This document shows, piece after piece, positions 35,318 through 46,810 of a DNA stretch of 64,000 bases. Within the stretch, counting starts at the first letter, position 1; each line of letters opens with the position of its first letter. The notes under the pieces are model-generated. The model did no database searches. It was given only the letters and a program-made list of their open reading frames with translations, and was not told the DNA's origin. The stretch is taken from positions 434,001 to 498,000 of the forward strand of contig JAECYW010000013.1 in assembly GCA_023014335.1 (NCBI GenBank), given 5' to 3'. The stretch is from Galerina marginata. Its lineage: Eukaryota > Basidiomycota > Agaricomycetes > Agaricales > Galerinaceae. A program made the position numbers and the translations under genes.

Positions 35318-35917
35318 GTCAGATCTGTGCCGGCGGTGCTTCGAATTCATCTTTCAGGGCTGGCGGTCTAGGGCTTTGGGTTTTCGCTGCTTGTGTACTT
35401 CTCAAGGGTTCTGTCCTAGGATTTTATTGACGTGGCGGCGGCGGCGGCGGCGGCAGTGTCCATGTGTGCTATGTACTCACTGGAGACGAATCGGACACCT
35501 GTCGCCCTGGGTACCTCGCAGGCCAGGAATGGAGCCTCACTTGGAAGTCATGGGTCATTGCAGAGCTATGAATGAATGAGGATCATATGTGCAACTGCAG
35601 AGCACCAAATATGCTGGCGCGTGGTGGAAAGGCGGTGCTTTTGAGTACCCTCCTTCTGTTCGTTTGAACTCTATACAAACTAAAATACATAATATAAAAT
35701 CTAATAACAGCATGCTGTGCAACGTCTGGCATCTGCCACAACTTGCTATCTTCTTTAGGTGAACTCCCGAATTTATTGCAGTGGTGTATAACTGATAGTG
35801 ATATCGACATTGCTGGGTATATGGATTTGCATTCGTATTCTTGCTCAGTCCTGCCGCATTGAATTCCCTCTCCTCGGGGTCGGACGACCTGTTCAACAAA
35901 AATTGAAAGAGGCAGTG
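35318..35917. other. intergenic region between convergent genes
   Basis: The stretch holds the 3' UTR of the BRAP2 gene, including a GGC run, and the 3' flank of the small membrane protein gene. A good intron signature at 35880-35930 may extend the latter gene to a stop at 35845. Confidence 0.45.
35434..35454. repeat. (GGC)7 microsatellite
   Basis: Seven perfect GGC units lie 117 bp after the BRAP2 stop codon, probably in its 3' UTR. Confidence 0.85.
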
Positions 35918-36342
35918 TTAGTTGAGCGAAAGGCAGCGTAAATCAGATAATGCACGATTGCTGCCGGTTATGTATCCCCAAAGTAGAGCAAGGTAGTCCA
36001 CCTCGAACATGAGCGGCATGTTGTGCATTGCATGCCTTTCGTATATGCCTAGCCAATACAGTCTGTAGAAGCAGCAATTAATCAAAGCAACGCGAACAAT
36101 ATTAATGGCAAACGTAGATGCATAACATGTACGCACATCAAGAACGCAACGACACCGTACAGCCAGTCCAGGGTGTTGGGCGCTGTAGAATAACCCTGAT
36201 ACGACAGCTTCGCCTTGGACAGCCCAAACCCCGCCGTGAGCACGATAACGAGGATGCGGTAGCCTGTCATGCGAGGAGCGTGGCCGTGGCGTCGTGCAAC
36301 TGGCGCGTCGCCGGTGTGGTTTGGGAGCTGGTGGTTGTCCAT
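35918..36342 (-). CDS. small membrane protein of unknown function
   Basis: Two exons from ATG 36342 encode about 120 residues. The hydrophilic start is MDNHQLPNHTGDAPVARRHGHAPRM. Membrane-like segments follow: GYRILVIVLTAGFGLSKA, LDWLYGVVAFLILYWLGIYE (created by the splice with donor GTGCGT), and FEVDYLALLWGYITG. An alternative last splice (CTAAC branch and acceptor at about 35880) would replace the ending with RRPTPRRGNSMRQD. The combination of three short hydrophobic segments with the polar linker YERHAMHNMPLMFE suggests a conserved small membrane protein of basidiomycetes, but I cannot name it. Confidence 0.6.
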
Positions 36343-37015
36343 GTGCGCGGCGGAGGCGGGTCAATTAATTGAGTGATCGATCGTCGGGTGGCGCAACGAG
36401 ATTTTGTTTCCGGATGTGATCTGCTGCTGGTGGGCGCGTATTGCTATGGTGGATCACTGGGTGCTGCCCAGCAAAAGTGAAGGTTTGGTTGAAGCCAGCG
36501 AAAAGGCGCCTTGACATTTACTTATATCGCTCGGTCCTTGGTCACCGCCTCGCCGTTGGCTGTCATTCAGAAACGGACGTCTGCGGCTCCCATCTCTCCT
36601 GATTTGGTAGGTATTAAGGGCTATTATGGGCCTGACATTCGGAGGGCCGAAGTTCGGTTCGAGCGTTGGTCGTTGCCCTTCCGTGACGAACTGAAAAGTC
36701 GAGAACCCAATGGACGATGACAACGGGCTTTTGAGTCCGAGACAAGATCAGAAGGGCTTTGTGGAAGGCTTTTGGTATGAGCCATGGGAATATTAAATGG
36801 CTTGAGGTTGTCATTTTGAAGAGAGTAACTGGACGAGGTCGGGTAAATTGAAGACATTGAACCCCGAGTGTAGTCAACGATGTGGTTGCAAAGTGCTGTA
36901 TAGCGGCAGCGGATGAGCCCTGGGAATAAATTTTCGGCGTATCCAGCACGTCGGTCCGGGTCCGGACCCATTCTGCTCCTAACCACTGCCGATAACTTCG
37001 AAGTATACACCCAAC
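36343..37015. promoter_or_regulatory. divergent promoter region upstream of the MAP kinase
   Basis: About 670 bp between the small membrane protein and the MAP kinase start. It contains the 12-bp palindrome at 36958-36969 close to the kinase start codon. Open frames on both strands look accidental. Confidence 0.45.
36958..36969. promoter_or_regulatory. 12-bp palindrome GGGTCCGGACCC
   Basis: A perfect palindrome 47 bp before the MAP kinase ATG, preceded by an overlapping GGTCCGGGTCCGG repeat. Its CGG-containing symmetry could suit a dimeric zinc-cluster regulator, which is inference. Confidence 0.35.
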
Positions 37016-38647
<1,632 letters not shown>

Positions 38648-39709
38648 ATGTTTGGAGAATTAGACCAATAATCTTGCCGCAATATCACCACGGCTTCACC
38701 TCCTGGGTCCAGTCGTATATCCCTATAGCTCCGCAGAAGGAAATTTCTAATTATTTTGGGTCGGATATCTTGTATTGAAAACAGAAATATATGTATTTAA
38801 CGGTGTAGTGCGTGAGCTGGTGCTCGAGATTGCTTGGCGCAGCAATGTTTATTGTGGACTCTAGCCCCTTAAATCATGTGTAATGGATGCTACGTTCGCA
38901 AGATGGAAGGGCTGGGGCACAACTCCAAGGTGGTTAAATTAATTCGAAATGGATTATCTGGTTACCAGTGGTCTCTGGATTTGATATCTCAGACTACTTG
39001 TAAATCGAGCTTCTCCCTTCATCCTCGTCCGCGGACTGGTTGCAGGTCTACTGAGCCGGCGGCCATGCACTCAACCTAAAACTATAGGTACTGTCATAAG
39101 AACTCTCGACACACAGTCAAAACTAGTGCTATGCTCGACATCTCGTAATAAACGGATTTTATGCAAGTATGTAATAGTTAATCGGTGTAATCCCACAGTC
39201 GACGCACACGGTATCCTCGATTTCTCGACATCGACTCTTAAGGTCGAGAGTTCCCAGTCGCACACTCCCACAAGTGTATTTTTCGACTATGAAGTCCGCA
39301 TATCGTCAGTCTGACCTTTAAACCCAGCTATTTCTTCGAGAGGTTCAAGGTTGCCCATATCATCAAGTTTGTTAGGTCAAGGACTTTAACTGGGATACAG
39401 ACCTTTCTTCGTGAGCCGAGGAACGACAAAAAGTGTCTAGAAGAGTTTTGAATGGTGATTTGATCAACAGTCAGTTAATGGGTTGCCATTCCGTTGCAGG
39501 TTTAAGTCGTTATTTTCCTGCACATGTCTTCCACAAAGTAATCTGGCTACAGCCAAGCTTCAAACACAGGTTAAACCAGTCTTTGACCAATTGATTAATT
39601 TCCGGTTCTTATTGCTGGAAACTTCATCAGTCATGTCCTGGGGATTCTCGTCGCGTTCTAGCAGCCTGTATGATGAAATCCAAAATGGTATTATTGACAA
39701 CATGACATA
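38648..39709. other. intergenic region between convergent genes
   Basis: About 1.06 kb between the stop of the MAP kinase and the stop of the large minus-strand gene. Only short frames are present. Nothing else is recognised. Confidence 0.5.
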
Positions 39710-42700
39710 TCAGAGACCCTCAAAAAAGGAGAGATCCTGAGCAGAGAGTCCACCCGTCTTTGCTCCCGTTGAAAGTGGAGTACTCTGCATAAATGTTGGT
39801 TGTATCGGTGGTTGTGGCTTGCTATTCAAGGCTGCTGGAACACTCGAGCGGGGATTGAGATTGGAATCGAAAGACGACGAATTTATTGGTGGAGGGAACG
39901 TCCAGGCGCTCGAAGCGTTCGAGGTAACAGAAACCGAAGTTGCCGCGAGCGTCGCAGCTGCCCGAGCCTGTTGTGCTTGCATACTCGAACCGCTGTCCAA
40001 AAAGTCGACTTCAGAAGAATGGCCATTGGATGGCGGCGGTAAGGCCTCTGGAAGAGGAGAGGGAGGCGCAAGCCACCTTCCGCGCGTCGCAACGGTTTCC
40101 AATAAGCTCAGAGTTCTGGAATGATCGGCTGCTCTGGAAGTTTTACGAGGCATAGTAGCCTGCTCCAGTTGTGAAGAGTCTTGCGATGTTCGGCTCAGAG
40201 GAGTGAGAGGCTTGGCGGACAAGTTCAGCGGTTTGGCCGGGGGTTGTGGCGGGAGGGGGCTAATGAAATCATGAAACTCGTCCAGGCTGTTGTTAAGGGT
40301 GCGGGCGATATTTACAGACATGATATTTGTCGAGCCTGCAACTGGCGAAGCGAAGTCACCAAACGATAACTGCGATGGGTTTGTAGCCTGTGCAGGGGAC
40401 GAGAGGAAATCAGCAAAATCATCGTCGTCGTCAATGATCGCAGGTCGAGGAAGTGGTGCTTGGTCCTGTAAACCTAGTCGAAGAGGCGTGTGAGAGCGTG
40501 AAGAAGGCGGGGGCGGTAAAGGAGATATAACGCCTCCAAAAGCAGCATTATGGCTGGTACCACTACTGTTTGTTCGATTACTCGAAGAGGGTGGAGGCGG
40601 TATGGAAAAAGCAGAACCTGGTTTTGGAAGGAGGGGAGGAGGCGTTGAGGATGTGGAGGATGGCGACGACGCCATAATCGCCACAATCTGGCGTTTAGGT
40701 TGTGTGGTCTTGTTCATCGGTAACGACGGGTAGTCAAACGACGGCCAAGATTCGTCGCTATGGCCTTTGGTAGGTTGAGGTGATTGACCCACAACCTTCA
40801 GGATGGGCGCTGGTTCATTAAAATGCTGTACAGAGGTAGATGGGATTGAAAATATATGAGTAGGCGTGGACTTGACAGGTGGCGTGGGCACCGCTGTCAT
40901 CAATGGTATGGGCGGGACAGATTGACTGGGGTCATGATCTAGGTAGGAAAGCAGGTCGTCGTGCAGGTCCAACTTATTGTTGGCCGTCGACGCCGCTCGG
41001 GAAGGCCGAGGCGGTCCCTTGGGAGGAGGTTTAAGCGGCGGCGGTAAAGGCGTAGGGAGAGGTGGTGATTTGAGCATTGCACTCAAGCCGTCTAATTCCA
41101 TAATATTGTCCTCATTTGTCTCCACTGTCGGTACGTCTGAAAGAAACTCAAGATCGTTTGCAGATAGAGAGAGAGGGTCGTGGGAAGACAATGACCTGGG
41201 ACGCGAGGAAAATCTTCCGAGGAATCGAGATACTGCGGACGGTTGTGGGGGTGTAGCTTCAGGTTGAATCGGATCTGAACCTATCACCGCGGGCATTACT
41301 GGGTTGTCTGATAATGACATCGCCTTTTTGTGATTTATTTTCGGCGAGGCAGAAGTAAATGTGGAGGCAGCAGGGGACGTTGGTGCCGTTTGACCTGGAT
41401 TCTGGCTCTGAGCGCTATTTGTTTTAGAACTGTCGGAACTAGGTCGAGGTGATGACACTGCTTTGACAGAGGGCATCGCAGCGACGTTCACTGGGGAGGC
41501 TGATCGTCTACTGTTTGGAGAGTCAGGCGAAGACGTAGTCGCCCTCCGTCCGAAAAATGACAATAAACCGCCTCCACTAGGTCTCTTTTTGACATCGTCG
41601 GCAACTTGAGCATCACCTTTGGCCGATTCAACAATTTTCCATCCTGCAGGAGTAAAATCGTCCGATGTGATATTAGGTTTTGCCTTAATCGAAGCTTCCC
41701 AGGAGGTCAGGCCCTTTGAAGACATGTAAAAGGCCATCGGGGTGAGTCTCGTTAAGGGAGAATGCCGGGTGAGCCTAAGGGCTTCGGATAATTGCTTGGA
41801 AGTAAATGTTTTAGAAAAAGAAACGTTTGGTGGTAGAGTCAGATCTTCAGGAATCAACCTCAGCGCAACAGCATTTCTGAAAGGTGAAGTATTTACATTT
41901 AGTACAGTTAGCCCAGCCTCGAGACAATTCAGCGAACTCACAGACCGAGATCTTCCATGTCCATTGGACGTTCTGCACGATGGGGAGTGGCGGTTGACGA
42001 TCCAGATTCGGGCCAGAGGCCACCCGACAATTCTTCGAAATGCTGCAAAATCGATGCTAGCAATTCTGGCGGCTGCACACATGTTAGCATAAATTAAAAC
42101 ACGATGAACTATACGAACGACGTGGCGATCTTGCTTCTCCTTTTCTTGACGTGCCCTCTCCCAAGCGTCGTCAAGTTCAATGCTTGTGTCATTGGTTTTG
42201 TCCGTCGCGGCGGAATCAGGCTCGTCCCATGAAGCGCCCCATGCGACAGCGTCAACCGAAGGAAGAGAAAAAGTTGGCTTAGAAGGAGACCAGTCGGCAG
42301 ATTCAGTGACTTCATTAGCGGTCTCAAAAGTGCCAAAGGCGTCGACGTCCTCAGATTCAGGGGAAAGAGATGGGGGCACCGGCGAACGCGGAGGCGTTTC
42401 TGGCAATCTTACATGCGGTGAAGGTGAAGGAGGGTCCTTATCTCGCGTAAAAGATGGAGACGGTGAAGAGGGGAGGGAGTGTTGAATGTCTTCAGATAAT
42501 GGCGTCGAAAAATGTGTTTCGGACTCGGACGCCGAGTCTTTGCTTAACGAGATCCTGTCAAAAGTCGAAGGAGTGGGGTTCCATGCAGAGGCGGAAGAGA
42601 CATCATTGTTCCAGAGGGACGTTTCAGAAATATCAGGTTCATGCCAATGCGTCGTCGGTTGTACAGACCACGAAGAGGCCGACAAATCATCCTCATTGTC

Positions 42701-42820
42701 GCCATGTATGGCAGATACAGACGGTGCAGCCCACGTCGAACTGCCAGCCGAAAGAGGTGAGGGTTCAGGAAGAGTAGATTTTGAGGTTTCTCCCCAAGCA
42801 TTTGCCCAAGGGTCCTCCAT
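39710..42820 (-). CDS. large Trp- and Pro-rich protein with candidate adaptin-ear motifs
   Basis: A frame of 1036 codons is open throughout, but two introns lie inside it (42073-42118, 46 nt; 41877-41941, 65 nt). Together they remove 111 nt and the exon between them is read in another frame, PPELLASILQHFEELSGG ... RPMDMEDLGL, before returning to NAVALRLIPED. The spliced protein is 999 residues. It starts MEDPWANAWG and has a Trp-spotted acidic N-terminus (SSTWAAP, SSWSV, TSLWNND, SASAWNP). A short folded-looking part follows (LTRLTPMAFYMSSKGLTSWEASIKAKPN), then long Ser/Pro-rich disorder. Short acidic-aromatic motifs appear: VDAFGTFE near the N-terminus, DDDFADFLSS and FGDFAS in the last third. 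These resemble the F-G/A-D-F motif that binds gamma-adaptin and GGA ear domains. A vesicle-trafficking accessory role is therefore inferred, not shown. It is divergent from the first adaptor gene, with 295 bp between them. Confidence 0.82.
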   Translation of the reverse strand: MEDPWANAWGETSKSTLPEPSPLSAGSSTWAAPSVSAIHGDNEDDLSASSWSVQPTTHWHEPDISETSLWNNDVSSASAWNPTPSTFDRISLSKDSASESETHFSTPLSEDIQHSLPSSPSPSFTRDKDPPSPSPHVRLPETPPRSPVPPSLSPESEDVDAFGTFETANEVTESADWSPSKPTFSLPSVDAVAWGASWDEPDSAATDKTNDTSIELDDAWERARQEKEKQDRHVVRIVHRVLIYANMCAAARIASIDFAAFRRIVGWPLARIWIVNRHSPSCRTSNGHGRSRSVSSLNCLEAGLTVLNVNTSPFRNAVALRLIPEDLTLPPNVSFSKTFTSKQLSEALRLTRHSPLTRLTPMAFYMSSKGLTSWEASIKAKPNITSDDFTPAGWKIVESAKGDAQVADDVKKRPSGGGLLSFFGRRATTSSPDSPNSRRSASPVNVAAMPSVKAVSSPRPSSDSSKTNSAQSQNPGQTAPTSPAASTFTSASPKINHKKAMSLSDNPVMPAVIGSDPIQPEATPPQPSAVSRFLGRFSSRPRSLSSHDPLSLSANDLEFLSDVPTVETNEDNIMELDGLSAMLKSPPLPTPLPPPLKPPPKGPPRPSRAASTANNKLDLHDDLLSYLDHDPSQSVPPIPLMTAVPTPPVKSTPTHIFSIPSTSVQHFNEPAPILKVVGQSPQPTKGHSDESWPSFDYPSLPMNKTTQPKRQIVAIMASSPSSTSSTPPPLLPKPGSAFSIPPPPSSSNRTNSSGTSHNAAFGGVISPLPPPPSSRSHTPLRLGLQDQAPLPRPAIIDDDDDFADFLSSPAQATNPSQLSFGDFASPVAGSTNIMSVNIARTLNNSLDEFHDFISPLPPQPPAKPLNLSAKPLTPLSRTSQDSSQLEQATMPRKTSRAADHSRTLSLLETVATRGRWLAPPSPLPEALPPPSNGHSSEVDFLDSGSSMQAQQARAAATLAATSVSVTSNASSAWTFPPPINSSSFDSNLNPRSSVPAALNSKPQPPIQPTFMQSTPLSTGAKTGGLSAQDLSFFEGL

Positions 42821-43115
42821 ATAACGAGGAGATGTTAATTATTCCAAGTTCCGCGTGCGAGTCGTTGAGGTTGATGAAATCGCACAACAGCAGTGGCTGT
42901 GCTGACCACGGTACCTGATGCTGATGCCGCCGCGGCATCCAGTAATAGCCTATCAAACTTGAAGGATAATAGGAGCCTTTACCTCGATTGACGGTCATCA
43001 CTCAACCGCAACGTCGTCGTATCTAGGGCGGTGCACTGACATTTACTTTTTACTTGGTCTTATCTCTCACTCCATACCCCTCTTTTTATTATACCCATAA
43101 CCTGTTTTCTCTTCT

Positions 43116-44350
43116 ATGGACGGTGCTCGACAGCTAGGCAATAAACATCTCTTGGACTGGGATGAAACGGACGTTCATCACTGGCTTTCTAACCTAGGAT
43201 TCCCTCAATATGAACGAGAAATAAGAGGTGAGTTCATGTCCGTGACATGATCGATGCTGACCGCCAACAATATTAATATCCGTAGAAAACAATATTCAAG
43301 GCGATACCTTGTGTTTGCTGGACTCCGACGGGCTGAAGTCTTTGGGCATTGTCACTGTTGGCCAGCGGTTATCAATTCTGAAGTCCATATATCATCTCAA
43401 AATGGCTCATGACATACCTTTGAATGAAGACGACTACGTACCACCCTGTAGGTTGCCCCATGTATCTGTCCAGGACAGGCCCGCTGATTGTTTGCAGCGG
43501 AAACACTTGCCAGTGCACCCACTGAAAATATATCCCTTGAAAACATTCATTCAAGTGTAAAAGGCCAAGGCATGCGTATTTTACTTCTTTTGCAGCGATT
43601 TGTGTCTGACGCTTATTTAGCCACTAGTCTCCGGTCACTAGAAGAAAGCAACCGGACATTGAACCTTGCTATGCGATCGTTTATGGACGAGCTAATAAAA
43701 CTTCGCTCTTCAATGGGTCTACCCGCAAGTTGCACTTCGTTCTTGTTTCGCTTCGATTTTTCTGAACTTTGGGACCTTTCAGGATGGATCTTTGACCGAG
43801 ATTCGCAAACGGCTTCCCTACCTGCGAAGTGAGGTGAAAGAAGTCGACCGACCAACAGCAATGAGCGAAAGGGATCAAAAAGCCGTGAAATCCCTTCCTA
43901 CTCCATCCACTAGCCAAGACTCCTCAGACATCGATAGCACCAAGGTTACCCTAGATGATCCTACTTGGAAGGTTCTTCCAGCAGCTCTCAGGAAACATCG
44001 CATCAACACCGACGAATGGCAAAATTACGCCATGTTTATTAGCTATGGTGCTGAAGGTAAGGTTCTCATTCTTCTGGTTTGGGTTTTCATCCGCCAAGTC
44101 CACAAATTGATATTTTTTGACCATAGGTAACCGCAAGAAGCGACGTCTAGAACCCGAAGAAAAGCCATTATATTCATTTAAGAAGCTCAAGGAAGCAAGA
44201 AAAAGTCCCGCCTTCGTCCTTAAGAACATGAAAGATCTTCGTTCTCCCCTCTCCTTAGATAGCGACAGTTCCTCTGCAATCTCGCAGACAAGTTTCACTT
44301 CGAACCATGGCCGGAACTCTTCAATACCACCCAGTCAAGTCCAGTCCTAG
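43116..44350 (+). CDS. SAM and RA domain adaptor, truncated Ste50/Ubc2 paralogue
   Basis: About seven exons from ATG 43116 encode roughly 300 residues. The SAM domain reads LDWDETDVHHWLSNLGFPQYEREIRENNIQGDTLCLLDSDGLKSLGI...GQRLSILKSIY. A short coiled coil follows (LRSLEESNRTLNLAMRSFMDELIKL), then a Ras-association domain (DPTWKVLPAALRKHRINTDEWQNYAMFISYG ... EEKPLYSFKKLKEARKSPAFVLKNMKDLRSPL). It ends soon after with a Ser-rich tail and has no SH3 domains, unlike the downstream paralogue. Aligning it with that paralogue puts two introns at GC donors (43570-43620, GCATGC; 43725-43782, GCAAGT). The paralogue has GT at both sites. Ste50-type proteins bind the MAPKKK Ste11 through SAM and Cdc42/Ras through RA. 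Lacking SH3, this copy could act as a partial or competing adaptor, or be on its way to loss. Confidence 0.87.
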
Positions 44351-45385
44351 ATTCTAGCGTCTGATGATCATCCAACGTGACGTCAGTCAATCCTGACTCT
44401 TCAAGCACCTGAAAAAATTCTTCATATACCACTCGAGCTACGATAACGGACATGACCAGGTGGTACGGTACGGACCAGGTACGTGAACAAGGTGGTCCGT
44501 TATCAGTCGATCTCCCAAGAAGCCTTGGCCCGTGGCCTTTTAGCTTCTAGTCTGTGATACCCTCCCTCTTCGCGAGTTTCAGATATTCCGACATTGCAGG
44601 CAATCACTGTCCACCTCAAGCTTATGTTCGTCTGCCGAGTTCCCGAAGCCGCGGTCCCGGTCATTTATTCGTTATTCGCGCATTGTGATCGACAAGCAGG
44701 CAGTGCTCATACCCCAGCGCATATCAAGTTGAAGATAATATAGAATGCTTTATGCAATACACCACATCAAGTCTTAGAATCCCGTACACATTAACCCCTC
44801 CGCCAAATTTCTCTGTCGAGGTTCTCGAAACCTCTTCAAGCTCGTGTTCCTCATACACTTCGACGACCATTTTTCTTTGATTTGCTCCCAATCTCGAGAA
44901 TGTCTATTACATAGTTACAAACTGATGATTTGCTAGGAGTCCAGGACTGTAGGATCAGTGTCTATCATATCGGACGCTGTGCTGTGCTATATTTTCATTT
45001 TATGAAAGGTGGGTCGTTTTGAATGTCAAGATGCTTTACTTTTAGTCATACAACTAGCATCTATTATAATGGCATGTCGATGTCCTTCTGTCTGGAGGGA
45101 GTGACTCGGTCATTCCGATCGTGAACGTATATTACGCGTCAGTGTGTGTAAACGTCAAACTCAGCTCGTGGTGAGCGCACCTTCGGTGTACTAACTAATT
45201 CGCGGTTTGCGTTGGAATCTGCTCGAGCTAGTGCACGCAAGAAGTACGCAGGTCAAGAAATACTCGTCCAGTGACTCCAGTCGCGTCGCAAGTTGGAAAT
45301 AAATTGATCTCGGTGGCAGTGTTGGATGGACAACGCATCACGTGCTGGAGACCCAATAACGATTCACTCAGCCTCTCGCTTGTTG
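44351..45385. other. intergenic region downstream of the truncated adaptor
   Basis: No gene is supported. It contains the inverted repeat at 44442-44504 and A/T-rich stretches. Whether it holds a remnant of lost SH3 exons was looked for: no ALYDY-like or GWVP-like motif was found. Confidence 0.5.
44442..44504. repeat. hairpin with 10-bp arms GATAACGGAC / GTCCGTTATC
   Basis: Perfect inverted arms are separated by 43 nt. The loop carries two copies of ACCAGGT in direct orientation and a GGTACGGTACGG stutter, so nested structures are possible. It lies about 90 bp past the stop of the truncated adaptor. Confidence 0.6.
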
Positions 45386-46810
45386 GGCCCGATACTGGTG
45401 TTTGTGGGAAATAATTAAAAAAATAAAAAAATAAATCGAAAAAGAAAGGGAGAGGAGAAAGGGAAGGAGGGAGTTCAAGTAAGCTTCACAATTTCAAATT
45501 TCTCTCGGTCTGAAGATGTAGGATGGGTCAGTAGTTCCCGGGAGATATGTCCTACAAAAATTGCAGAGGGTGGCAAGATATCCAATGATGTGGACCCTTT
45601 TCTGTTATCGGACAGCAAATACTCGCTTAGATTTTCCCTGAACCCTTTTCAGAAATTATTTTGATTGGCTGAGCACTGGATACTCGCTTAGATACTCTTC
45701 GGATGCAAGAGATCATTGCTGCGCCAAGTAGGAACGTTCAACATGAACCCGGGCCGCCACTTACAGTTGTACTTTCAGAAACAAATTCACAAAGGATTCA
45801 AATTGTTACAACGGTGTAAATTGACTGTACTATACATAAAATGTTTAGATGAAGCCCGAAATACAAGAATACACCATTATGATTAGTAACAATATGTAAA
45901 TGCATGAGCACCAAAAAATGCAGTGGAAAACTCGGAGGGAGCTGCAGTTTACCAAGGGGTGAGTGTACTGGCCCGATATAGGACACACTAGAGAAGCAGC
46001 TCAGTTGAGACAGGACTGCGACGCGGAAACAGCACCCGAAAGTCGCCCAATAGGAGTGGCACACTGCAAGTCTCAAGAACTAGCAGAAGCGCGGTTGCTG
46101 GCCAGCTTGCCTCCAGTATAATGCAAGGAGCGGCAGCGTGACAACTGCTCCACCTTGGTGCCATCATATTCCTCAACATTCGAGTTTCTGCCGTTGCGTC
46201 ACCTCGTACAGCGGTGACCATAGTTTTGACTGGCAGTGAGGTGGGGTAGAGGTGATAGAAGCGGGAAGCGATGGGGTCCTTAGTAAGGAAGTGGTAGGTT
46301 GAGCTGGAAGATAATAATGAGTTTGGGGCATTAGAGAGGGAAAGAGAGTGAAAAAGTTGTTTTTTCACGACGCACCTGGTGGGTATTCCCATGCCCTGAG
46401 TCTCACATTGACATCTAAGCCTCCCACTAGCTCGTTCAGAAGGGTGGGTCCTTTATGCACCTCATCAGCACCTCATCACCGGCCTACATCCTCTTTGCAA
46501 GGGAGAGGCGCACAGTGGAAGGAATTTGGTTGGGCAGGTGCTTATCCAGGTGGCCAACCTCGAAAATTTGAATGAGCTTCTTCAAATCTTGATAAAACCA
46601 ACAAAACTTACCATAAAACATGAACTAGCACTGAATAATTCATATGGTACCAGATGGCCTGGCCAGAGTGACAAGGAGGCCCAGATCAAGAGATGAATGG
46701 GTTGTGCTCGACGTTGTGGAGACGTGTTTGTAAGAGTCACGTGGATGATTTGTAATATTTCAGTATCCAGTATCAGTATCCGACACAGGCATGGGATACT
46801 GGCCGCTTGT
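45386..46810. repeat. tandem repeat unit 1 (1425 bp)
   Basis: This unit begins GGCCCGATACTGG, has an A-rich block (ATTAAAAAAATAAAAAAATAAATCG) near its start, and ends ATACTGGCCGCTTGT. The next 1425 bp repeat it with no difference that I could see, including identical chance open frames. No transposase, reverse transcriptase or terminal inverted repeat was recognised. The longest frame (134 codons on the minus strand) has no recognisable features. A 13-bp word, CGCTTGTTGGGCC, lies at both outer edges of the pair (45377-45389 and 48229-48241). Confidence 0.9.
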
